DNA from: Ruminococcaceae bacterium UBA3751
Lineage (GTDB): Bacteria; Bacillota; Clostridia; Oscillospirales; Acutalibacteraceae
Direction of reading: 5' to 3'
Assembly: GCA_002371215.1 (NCBI GenBank)
Contig: DFGL01000047.1
Coordinates: 1-17,505, forward strand
Length of the DNA stretch: 17,505 nucleotides
Of this stretch, positions 7,057-12,955 are shown piece after piece (position 1 is the stretch's first letter; the number at the start of each line of letters is the position of its first letter). The position numbers were made by a program, and so were the translations under genes. The notes under the pieces are model-generated. The model saw only the letters and a program-made list of their open reading frames with translations. It was not told the origin of the DNA and searched no databases.

Positions 7057-7896
7057 ATGAAAAATCTTTGCTATTATAACGGTAAAATATCGGAAATTGA
7101 GGAAATGAATATTCCCGTAACGGACAGAGCAACTTATTTCGGCGACGGAATATATGACGCAACCTATGCGGGAAATCATAAGCTTTTTGATTTAGACGCG
7201 CACCTTAACCGCTTTTATAACAGCGCGCGCCTTCTTGATATAAATATTCCGATTGAACGCGCTGAGCTTGAGACTCTCTTAAAAGAGCTTGTGCTTAAGG
7301 TGGACAGCCCTGAGCAGTTCGTTTATATGCAGTGCTCAAGAGGCAGCGGAATCCGCGAGCACGTTTACGAAAAGGGGATTAAGGGCAATCTCTGCATTAT
7401 GCTGACTCCCGAAAAGGTACGTGATACCTATAAGCCCTGCGACGTTATAACCTATGAGGACAAGCGTTTTTATTACTGCAATATCAAAACGCTCAATCTT
7501 ATCCCGAGCGTGCTTTCGGCAACTGCCGCAAACCGCGCGGGCTGTAGCGAGGCTATCTTCATCCGCAACGGCATTGTAACCGAATGCGCTCATTCAAACG
7601 TTTCAATTTTTAAGGATAACACCGTTATCACCCATCCGCTTGACGATAAGGTGCTTCCCGGTACGGCAAGGCTCAGACTGCTTGCATTTGCCGAAAAACT
7701 GGGCTATAATACAGAGGAGAGGGAATACACCCTCGACGAGCTGATGAATGCGGATGAGGTTGTCGTTCATTCAACAGGTTCCTTCTGCGTTCCCGTTAAC
7801 ACCGTTGACGGAAAGCCCGTAGGAAAGAAAGCGCCCGAAATGCTCAAAGCAATTCAGGACGCGCTCGTTGCTGATTACAATAAGCAGTGCGGTTAG
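7057..7896 (+). CDS. Class IV aminotransferase, D-amino acid transaminase-like
   Basis: This 279-residue PLP enzyme of fold type IV matches D-alanine transaminases in length (about 280) and layout. The PLP lysine is Lys144 in the NIKTLNL motif. Glu176 in VTECAHSN fits the PLP-pyridine contact. Tyr33 in FGDGIY plus Arg100 and His102 in GIREH align with the Tyr-Arg-His carboxylate trap of Bacillus D-amino acid transaminase, which separates it from branched-chain enzymes. I start it at ATG 7057, not at an in-frame ATG at 6988 inside the upstream gene, because the family N-terminus begins there. The one-base gap after the GH36 stop and weak ribosome site suggest translational coupling. Likely role: D-Ala/D-Glu interconversion; aminodeoxychorismate lyase is a less likely alternative. 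Confidence 0.82.
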   Translation: MKNLCYYNGKISEIEEMNIPVTDRATYFGDGIYDATYAGNHKLFDLDAHLNRFYNSARLLDINIPIERAELETLLKELVLKVDSPEQFVYMQCSRGSGIREHVYEKGIKGNLCIMLTPEKVRDTYKPCDVITYEDKRFYYCNIKTLNLIPSVLSATAANRAGCSEAIFIRNGIVTECAHSNVSIFKDNTVITHPLDDKVLPGTARLRLLAFAEKLGYNTEEREYTLDELMNADEVVVHSTGSFCVPVNTVDGKPVGKKAPEMLKAIQDALVADYNKQCG

Positions 7897-7914
7897 TTAT
7901 AAGAGGATGATGTG

Positions 7915-8289
7915 ATGAAATTCATAGGAAATGTTTTATGGTTTTTCTTCGGCGGCTTTATCAGCGCGCTTGAGTGGTTTTGTGCAGGGCTTCTCTGCTG
8001 TATTACCATAATAGGTATTCCGCTCGGTAAGCAGTACTTTAAGTTTGCAAAGCTTTCGCTTGCTCCGTTCGGTAAGGATATAGATTTCGGCGGCGGCGCA
8101 CCTTCCGTAATTGCAAATATTGTATGGATTGTTTTTGCAGGAATCTGGATGGCAATTTCAAACGCGTTTTTCGGCGTGCTGTGGTGCATTACCATTATAG
8201 GAATACCTTTCGGCAAGCAGTTCTTCAAGCTTGCAAAGCTGTCGCTTATGCCTTTTGGGGCAGAAGTATATAAAATAAACGACAGATAA
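7915..8289 (+). CDS. YccF-family inner membrane protein
   Basis: This 124-residue membrane protein consists of two tandem copies of the YccF domain. CITIIGIPLGKQYFKFAKLS (29-48) recurs as CITIIGIPFGKQFFKLAKLS (91-110), each preceded by hydrophobic helices (about 8-28 and 66-90). The length matches the family. GAGG lies eight bases before ATG 7915; a GTG directly ahead of it is less likely. The function of YccF proteins is not established. It follows the aminotransferase gene by 18 bp on the same strand, so it is probably cotranscribed. A repeat element begins three bases after its stop codon. Confidence 0.88.
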   Translation: MKFIGNVLWFFFGGFISALEWFCAGLLCCITIIGIPLGKQYFKFAKLSLAPFGKDIDFGGGAPSVIANIVWIVFAGIWMAISNAFFGVLWCITIIGIPFGKQFFKLAKLSLMPFGAEVYKINDR

Positions 8290-8292
8290 GAA

Positions 8293-8450
8293 AGGCGAGG
8301 TGCGATAACGAAGGTTAGTCCAAAAATCGCATCTTTTCCGCCATAACTACATTAAAATGTCCATTAGGGCGTCAATGCAGGGAATTTTTAATGCTTTTAG
8401 GGACAAAAGGATAAAGTCAAAACCTATCCTTTGTTACCGCACCTCGCCTA
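8293..8450. repeat. MITE-like or REP-like element with long terminal inverted repeats
   Basis: The left end AGGCGAGGTGCGATAACGAA (from 8293) is matched in reverse complement by the right end, which reads TAGGCGAGGTGCGGTAACAA from 8450 inward. Identity continues through AAGGNTAG, about 22 of 26 positions. An inner pair CATTAAAA (8350-8357) and TTTTAATG (8386-8393) extends the fold, so the whole ~157 bp can form a long stem-loop. It has no open reading frame and no clear target-site duplication. The same end sequence recurs at 17481-17505, so it is a dispersed repeat. It may be a non-autonomous mobile element or a structured 3' element. Confidence 0.8.
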
Positions 8451-8509
8451 ATGTAAGAGGATTTACGTTCCCCAAGTAAATAGGTGTTTTTTTGAATAAC
8501 TAAAAATAA

Positions 8510-8540
8510 CGCGCTAAGCATTTGCTTAGCGCGCCTTTTT
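8510..8540. terminator. Bidirectional Rho-independent terminator
   Basis: CGCGCTAAGC (8510-8519) pairs with GCTTAGCGCG (8524-8533) around ATTT and is followed by CCTTTTTG on the plus strand. On the minus strand the hairpin is followed by TTATTTTTAG. It serves the minus-strand regulator, whose stop is a few bases away, and can stop plus-strand transcripts that pass the repeat element. Confidence 0.85.
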
Positions 8541-8544
8541 GTTC

Positions 8545-9162
8545 TTATTCGGTTAGTTTTATACCCTCCTGCTCGGTAACGGTAACCGTTCCGCCATGCT
8601 CTTTAAAGTAATCTTTTAAATGCGCGGCTGCCTGATTTGCGTCTTCGTACTGAACGTCAACGTGGTCGTCTATCCAGCTGTCGCCCCCTGCAGATATAAC
8701 CTGATAGTTTTTATTGTATTCAAATTCGTAACTGTAGGTTTCTCCGTCAAGCGTGCAGGTGTATGCAACCCTTCCCGCAGGCGTTTGGTTTTCGGTATAA
8801 TTAACCCTTCCGAGAATAAACAGTACGGAAAGAATAATGATTAGGATAATCGGGATAATTATTACCGCTTTCCATATTTTTCGTGCTCGTCTGTTTTTAA
8901 TAGCAAGCTGCTCGTTAATTCTTGCAAGCTGTTCGGCGAGCTCGTTGCGGCTTTCCTCCTGAGTTTGTTCTTCCGCACCGAGCAGGCGTACAACGCTCAC
9001 GTCAAGCACCTCGGCTATTCTCTGAAGCATTTCTGCGTCGGGAACGGAGAGTCCCTTTTCCCATTTTGAAACCGTCTGGCGTACAACGTTGAGCTCAATT
9101 GCAAGGCTCTCCTGAGTATAGCCTTTCTCTTTTCTGATGGCTTTTAAATTATCGTTAAACAT
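8545..9162 (-). CDS. XRE-family regulator with C-terminal membrane anchor
   Basis: This 205-residue protein starts with a Cro/C1-type helix-turn-helix (residues 5-60; GYTQESLAIELNVVRQTVSKWEKG is the HTH core). A Glu/Gln-rich possible coiled-coil linker spans about 63-90. A transmembrane helix lies at about 97-118 (AVIIIPIILIIILSVLFILG), followed by an ~85-residue domain predicted to be outside the membrane. This layout is common in Bacillota, but the regulatory targets are not known. A strong AAGGAGGTGG lies a few bases before the ATG. Its promoter overlaps a perfect-arm palindrome that may be an operator or the terminator of the upstream gene. It is transcribed alone and ends at a bidirectional terminator. 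Confidence 0.88.
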   Translation of the reverse strand: MFNDNLKAIRKEKGYTQESLAIELNVVRQTVSKWEKGLSVPDAEMLQRIAEVLDVSVVRLLGAEEQTQEESRNELAEQLARINEQLAIKNRRARKIWKAVIIIPIILIIILSVLFILGRVNYTENQTPAGRVAYTCTLDGETYSYEFEYNKNYQVISAGGDSWIDDHVDVQYEDANQAAAHLKDYFKEHGGTVTVTEQEGIKLTE

Positions 9163-9185
9163 ATCGCCACCTCCTTTTCAACCCC

Positions 9186-9214
9186 ATAATACATTAAAAC
9201 AAGCGTTGCTTCAA
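9186..9214 (-). promoter_or_regulatory. Putative promoter of the XRE regulator gene
   Basis: On the minus strand TTGAAG (9214-9209) and TATTAT (9191-9186) are 17 bp apart. The -35 falls at the centre of the palindrome at 9198-9226. Transcription would start near 9179, leaving a leader of about 17 bases that holds the Shine-Dalgarno. Confidence 0.5.
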
Positions 9215-9226
9215 GCAACGCTTGTT
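9198..9226 (-). terminator. Palindrome: terminator of the aldolase gene and/or operator of the XRE gene
   Basis: Arms of 14 bases (AACAAGCGTTGCTT and AAGCAACGCTTGTT, perfectly complementary) flank a single base. On the minus strand it lies 18 bp after the aldolase stop and ends GTTTTAATG, so a hairpin with a short T run forms. The same palindrome covers the -35 and spacer of the XRE gene promoter, which also fits an operator for autoregulation. Confidence 0.7.
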
Positions 9227-9244
9227 AACATTTCGCCCAAAGGC

Positions 9245-10462
9245 TTATTTTTCGTTAATCTTTTTGCTGTATTTAGCAAGATAAACTGTTCTCATAAGGA
9301 AGCATTCAAGCTTCGGAACGTAGTGTGCTCTGTTGAAAATATCAACGTCAATGATAGCCTGGCACTGCTTATCCATAATGATATCAAGCGCCTGCATATC
9401 GCCGTCTGTATTTCCCGTAATGAGAGCGCCTGCGCCCTGAATAAGAACAGCGTTTCTGTTGTCAATAGCCTCGCCGATTTCCTTAGCGCATTCGTCTGTG
9501 CTGCCGTCAATCCAGGGGCAGTTCTTAACGTCAACGCCTACTATCTGAGCAAAGTCGTCAATCATCGGCGTTATGCCCTTGCCCGTGCAGGAAACGGCAA
9601 CTACGTCGGGGTCTGCAAGGTGCTTAATCATCGTGCAGTCCTCTGTGTTATAAATAGCGCGGTGAAGCTTTTCAATCTTCGGAGCGAGTCCGTTAATGCC
9701 AACGCCCGTTTCAATATCAACGTCAACCGTCGTGTCGCCTACCGTAAGAGTGAAGATGTTTCCGTTTCTTACCGATGAGCCGAGGTCGGGGATGCACTCG
9801 GGCATTTCGCCTGATTCATTCTTATCAAGGAAGAAATTGCGCTTCTTTTCATCGCTGTAGGTTGTTTCCCATGAGTGACGGAGGTAATTATCCTTGATAA
9901 CCTTTTCGCAGCAAGCCTCAAGATTTTCAGCAAGAGCGAAAGCGTGCTCATACGAGTCGCCCATACAAACAGTACCGTGGTGCATCATCATAATAGCGCG
10001 TGCTCTCGGGTTCATTTCGATGCAGCGCTCAACCTTCTTGCGAAGGCTGTCAGTTGTTGACATAGCGTATGCTGCGCAGGGAACCTTATCGCCGAGAACC
10101 TCTCTGAACTCGGGATATACGTTTCTGATTTCCATTCCCGTAATGGAAACTATTGTTGCCGCCTTCTGATGAGTGTGGATAACAAAGTCAACTGTCGGAT
10201 GATGGCGGTAAGCGGCAGCGTGAACGCCTTTTTCCGATGAGGGCTTAATATCGCCTTCATAGGAGCAGTCGTCAATATTAACTACAACGATTTCGTCGGG
10301 AGTTAAATCCTCGTAGGCTCTGCCTGACGGAGTAATAACAAACTGAGTATCGGAAATACGTGCGGAAACGTTTCCCCATGTACGCGCGATAAGACCTTTT
10401 TTTATAAGGTCAAGACCTGCCTGTACAACCAGTTTTTTAGCTTCTTCAATTTCGTAAGCCAT
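9245..10462 (-). CDS. Class II aldolase/adducin-family protein with a degenerate second aldolase-like domain
   Basis: This protein has 405 residues, about twice the usual 200-230. Domain 1 (1 to ~200) is a complete class II aldolase: GNVSAR (30-35), TPSG (44-47), SSEKGVH with Glu77, the zinc pair HTH (96-98), and HHG with His162 as third ligand. This pattern is like L-fuculose-phosphate aldolase and L-ribulose-5-P epimerase. Domain 2 (~231-405) appears to repeat the fold: LADPDVVAVSCTGKGITPMI and AVLIQGAGALITG occupy the places of the zinc and NHG motifs but lack all three histidines. The start is set at 10462 because AAAGGAG lies eight bases upstream; a TTG at 10489 is rejected. It follows the class III aminotransferase gene. 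Substrate unknown, probably a phosphorylated sugar or sugar acid. Confidence 0.85.
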   Translation of the reverse strand: MAYEIEEAKKLVVQAGLDLIKKGLIARTWGNVSARISDTQFVITPSGRAYEDLTPDEIVVVNIDDCSYEGDIKPSSEKGVHAAAYRHHPTVDFVIHTHQKAATIVSITGMEIRNVYPEFREVLGDKVPCAAYAMSTTDSLRKKVERCIEMNPRARAIMMMHHGTVCMGDSYEHAFALAENLEACCEKVIKDNYLRHSWETTYSDEKKRNFFLDKNESGEMPECIPDLGSSVRNGNIFTLTVGDTTVDVDIETGVGINGLAPKIEKLHRAIYNTEDCTMIKHLADPDVVAVSCTGKGITPMIDDFAQIVGVDVKNCPWIDGSTDECAKEIGEAIDNRNAVLIQGAGALITGNTDGDMQALDIIMDKQCQAIIDVDIFNRAHYVPKLECFLMRTVYLAKYSKKINEK

Positions 10463-10492
10463 AAAATAATCTCCTTTAGTTAATTGCAAAAT

Positions 10493-10511
10493 GGGGCGGA
10501 AAGCCCGCCCC
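10493..10511 (-). terminator. Intercistronic hairpin between aminotransferase and aldolase genes
   Basis: On the minus strand GGGGCGG (10511-10505) pairs with CCGCCCC (10499-10493) around GCTTT, followed by ATTTTGC. The run of four Ts is short, so it may be a leaky terminator or an mRNA-stability element between two genes that otherwise look cotranscribed. Confidence 0.55.
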
Positions 10512-10522
10512 TGTTATTATTT

Positions 10523-12016
10523 TTATTTATCGTATTCCGTGATTCTTTCGCACTTAGAGAGAACCTTGTCAAAACGGCGGATGCATTCGTCAATATCTTC
10601 CTCAGTGTAAGCGCTTGAGGTGTAAAGACGTGAGCCTGCAAGAGTTACAATACCCTCAGCCATATAAGCTGCGCCCATATACTGCATCTCTGTCTGACGG
10701 ATACCTGTCTGCTTAAGAACAGAAGGAACTTCCCAGATTTTCTTCCAGTTAATTCTGAACTGCATTGTAGCAACAGTGTGAAGGTGACAGATAGAACCAA
10801 CGTTGTAGCATACGAACGGAAGGTCGTACTTCTTAATGCTTTCGTTAATACCCTTAACGAGTCTGTCAGCCATTCTGCCTGCAACCTGGCAAGCGTTTCT
10901 CTTTTCAATCTCTTCAATTACAGTGTAACCTGCAACGCAGGAGATAGGTGTAGCAGCCATAGTACCGCCGCACATAGCCTTGTGAATCTTCTTGCCTTCA
11001 GCCTTGTCAAGACCGGCGCCGAGATACTTCATAACCTCTCTGTGACCGCCGATTCCGCCTGCACCAGGATATCCGCCTGCAATAATCTTACCGAAAATAG
11101 TGATGTCGGGGTCATAACCGTAGTAACCCTGAGCACCGGAAAGACCGATACGGAAGCCTGTAACAACCTCGTCTGAAACAAGGAGAGCACCGTACTTACG
11201 GCAAAGAGCCTGAACGCCCTTCGGGAAGTCCTTATCAACGGGACGTGTAGCTGATTCAGGGCCGCAGGGCTCAATGAATACAGCAGCAGTACCGCCGCGG
11301 AATTTGTTAATCTTAAGCTTCATTTCAAGTGACTTAAGGTCATTCGGGAAGAATTCCTGAGTGTGCTTGAATACGAAAAGCGGAACACCGTGAGACTGAG
11401 TATTGAGAGTACCCGGTACACGCATACCCCATGCAAGCTGGTCTGACCAGCCGTGATAAGCGCCGCCCATCTTGATGATGTTCTTATGGCCTGTTGCAAG
11501 TCTTGCAACACGAACAGCGCACATACAAGCCTCAGTACCTGAACCGAGCATACGGAACATCTCTACTGAGGGAACGCATTCGCTGATTTTCTTAGCGAGC
11601 TTATATTCATAGGGGTGGAAAAGACCTGTTGAGGGACCGCAGTCGTCAAGAAGCTCTTTTACCTTCTCTTTAACAACGTCGTCGTTAGAGCCGATAATTG
11701 TAGGACCGCCTGCCTGAAGGAAGTCAAAATATTCGTTTCCGTCGATATCATAAAGCTTGTTACCCTTAGCCTTGGTCATAACAATCGGGAAGGGGTAGTT
11801 GAAAGCAAGGTTGTGCTGAACACCGCCGGGGATGATTTTCTTTGCTTCTTCAATCATTTCCTTAGATTTAACGCACTTTTTATTGAAATATTCTTCAATA
11901 TATTCGTTGAGTGCGTCTCTGCTGATTGAGTAAATAGGTTTTTTGATGAGTGCATCAAGCTGTGCGGTAATCGCAGCAGCGTTAGGATACTCTGAAATAG
12001 CAAATCTTGTATCCAT
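10523..12016 (-). CDS. Class III aminotransferase, glutamate-1-semialdehyde aminomutase-like
   Basis: This 497-residue PLP enzyme is of fold type I. SGTEACMCAVRVAR and GGAYHGWSD match the GSA-aminomutase branch. SDEVVTGFR carries Asp282 and FGKIIAGGYP carries the PLP lysine Lys310; their 28-residue spacing equals that of E. coli HemL (Asp245, Lys273). It is about 70 residues longer than HemL, with extra sequence at the N-terminus (roughly 37) and C-terminal to the lysine. No heme-pathway gene is nearby, so I do not call it hemL. With an aldolase, an FGGY kinase and a TetR regulator, it more likely transaminates a carbohydrate-derived aldehyde, ketone or amine (inference). A strong AAGGAGG precedes ATG 12016. 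The leader holds two TetR-type palindromes. Confidence 0.85.
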   Translation of the reverse strand: MDTRFAISEYPNAAAITAQLDALIKKPIYSISRDALNEYIEEYFNKKCVKSKEMIEEAKKIIPGGVQHNLAFNYPFPIVMTKAKGNKLYDIDGNEYFDFLQAGGPTIIGSNDDVVKEKVKELLDDCGPSTGLFHPYEYKLAKKISECVPSVEMFRMLGSGTEACMCAVRVARLATGHKNIIKMGGAYHGWSDQLAWGMRVPGTLNTQSHGVPLFVFKHTQEFFPNDLKSLEMKLKINKFRGGTAAVFIEPCGPESATRPVDKDFPKGVQALCRKYGALLVSDEVVTGFRIGLSGAQGYYGYDPDITIFGKIIAGGYPGAGGIGGHREVMKYLGAGLDKAEGKKIHKAMCGGTMAATPISCVAGYTVIEEIEKRNACQVAGRMADRLVKGINESIKKYDLPFVCYNVGSICHLHTVATMQFRINWKKIWEVPSVLKQTGIRQTEMQYMGAAYMAEGIVTLAGSRLYTSSAYTEEDIDECIRRFDKVLSKCERITEYDK

Positions 12017-12040
12017 AAATATTTCCTCCTTAATGATATT

Positions 12041-12058
12041 GGTGAGCGGTTGCTCACC
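12041..12058. promoter_or_regulatory. Putative TetR operator O1 (aminotransferase side)
   Basis: GGTGAGCGGTTGCTCACC is a palindrome with perfect 7-bp arms around GGTT. It lies in the predicted leader of the aminotransferase gene, 26 bp centre to centre from a second palindrome with the same core. A bound repressor would act as a roadblock. Confidence 0.7.
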
Positions 12059-12067
12059 GTTTTGTGC

Positions 12068-12083
12068 GTGAGCGACCGCTCAC
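12068..12083. promoter_or_regulatory. Putative TetR operator O2 (aminotransferase side)
   Basis: GTGAGCGACCGCTCAC has perfect 7-bp arms around AC and shares GTGAGC..GCTCAC with O1. It lies about 10-25 bases downstream of the predicted aminotransferase transcription start. Confidence 0.75.
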
Positions 12084-12098
12084 TATATTAGCACTTTT

Positions 12099-12126
12099 AG
12101 TATATCACTTTTTCACGATTTGTCAA
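12099..12126 (-). promoter_or_regulatory. Strong putative promoter of the aminotransferase-aldolase operon
   Basis: On the minus strand a perfect TTGACA (12126-12121) is followed after 16 bp by TATACT (12104-12099) with an extended-10 TG. Predicted start near 12092. Operators O2 and O1 lie just downstream. Confidence 0.75.
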
Positions 12127-12157
12127 ATGATATTTTAGATATTTTTGTTTATTTTTA

Positions 12158-12186
12158 TTGCAAATAGGCGTAAATAATGGTAGTAT
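12158..12186 (+). promoter_or_regulatory. Putative promoter of the TetR-kinase-beta-helix operon
   Basis: TTGCAA (12158-12163) and TAGTAT (12181-12186) are separated by 17 bp. The predicted start near 12193 abuts the palindrome at 12194-12209. Weaker than the opposing promoter. Confidence 0.5.
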
Positions 12187-12193
12187 ATACGTA

Positions 12194-12209
12194 GTGAATT
12201 AATGCTCAC
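12194..12209. promoter_or_regulatory. Putative TetR operator O3 (regulator side)
   Basis: GTGAATTAATGCTCAC shares the GTGA half and the full GCTCAC half with O1 and O2 but has an imperfect left arm. It sits at the predicted transcription start of the TetR gene, which fits weaker autorepression. Confidence 0.6.
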
Positions 12210-12277
12210 CAAAGGAGTTTTGTTAGTTTTTACTAAATTATATTTGTTCTGTTTGTGCAAGTATACAAAAATGATTT

Positions 12278-12937
12278 ATGATAGAGAAAAGATATAAAGA
12301 GGCGTTTGAGCGCGCCAGTGATGAGAGAAAAGAAAAAATTCTTGAGGTTGGTATAGAAGAGTTTTCAAATAACGGCTTCGAGAATGCAAATATAAACGTA
12401 ATAGCAAAAAAATCCGGCATAAGCATAGGGCTTATGTATAAGTATTTTGCAACAAAAGAGGATTTGTTTTTAACCTGTATTCAGCGCGGCTGCAGTATTC
12501 TTGACAGCGCGCTTGAGGAAATTATGAAGAGCGATGAAAAAATCCTTAAAAAAGCTGAGCAGGTTATAAGAACAATCTGTTATCACTCAAAGAAGAATGC
12601 AAACTATATCAGGCTTTATAACGAGATTACGAGCGAAAAAAACCCGACTCTTGCAAAGGCGCTCGCGGAGGAGATTGAATTTCCTACAAGCCGTAAGTAT
12701 ATTACCTCGATAGCGCAGGCGTTTGCAAAAAACGACGTCCGCCAGGATTTGGACCCGCGGCTTTTTGCCTTCTTCCTTGATAATCTTTTAATGTCGCTTC
12801 AGTTTTCGTATACCTGCGATTACCACCGCGACAGATTTGAAATCTATACCGGAATCAATGTTGACGAGATGGACGACGAGCAGGTTGTAACCCAGCTTCT
12901 AAAGTTCATTGAAGGCGCATTTACTTATGAAAAATAA
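12278..12937 (+). CDS. TetR/AcrR-family transcriptional regulator
   Basis: This 219-residue regulator has an N-terminal TetR DNA-binding domain. The first helix is followed by ILEVGIEEFSNNGFENANIN, then the helix-turn-helix INVIAKKSGISIGLMYKYFATKEDLF (about 39-64). The C-terminal ligand domain (about 70-219) has no recognisable specificity. Only ATG 12278 is a sensible start, since a TGA lies two codons upstream in frame; no good Shine-Dalgarno precedes it, so translation may be weak. It is transcribed away from the aminotransferase operon, with three related palindromes in the shared region. The FGGY kinase gene follows after 18 bp. It probably represses both operons and responds to a pathway metabolite (inference). 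Confidence 0.9.
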   Translation: MIEKRYKEAFERASDERKEKILEVGIEEFSNNGFENANINVIAKKSGISIGLMYKYFATKEDLFLTCIQRGCSILDSALEEIMKSDEKILKKAEQVIRTICYHSKKNANYIRLYNEITSEKNPTLAKALAEEIEFPTSRKYITSIAQAFAKNDVRQDLDPRLFAFFLDNLLMSLQFSYTCDYHRDRFEIYTGINVDEMDDEQVVTQLLKFIEGAFTYEK

Positions 12938-12955
12938 AGAGAGGATATGATAGCT

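Noticed and set aside
8487..8493. Seven-T run as a second terminator between the repeat element and 8510
   Set aside because: The only nearby stem (ATTTAC with GTAAAT) is short, A-T rich, and separated from the T run by AGGTG. The 8510-8540 hairpin is far better.
9137..9778. Long open frame (213 codons) on the plus strand antisense to the aldolase gene
   Set aside because: It has no Shine-Dalgarno and no recognisable family, and it overlaps a well-supported aldolase on the other strand. Long antisense frames are expected from the codon bias here.
10523..12016. Calling the class III aminotransferase hemL (tetrapyrrole synthesis)
   Set aside because: It has longer termini, no other heme genes are nearby, and TetR operators are shared with a carbohydrate kinase. 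The family match is real, but the specific role is not supported.
12220..12297. Possible leader peptide starting at a TTG after AAAGGAG in the TetR leader, ending at TAA 12295-12297
   Set aside because: The spacing from the ribosome site to the TTG is only two bases, the start is weak, and the peptide has no attenuator structure after it.
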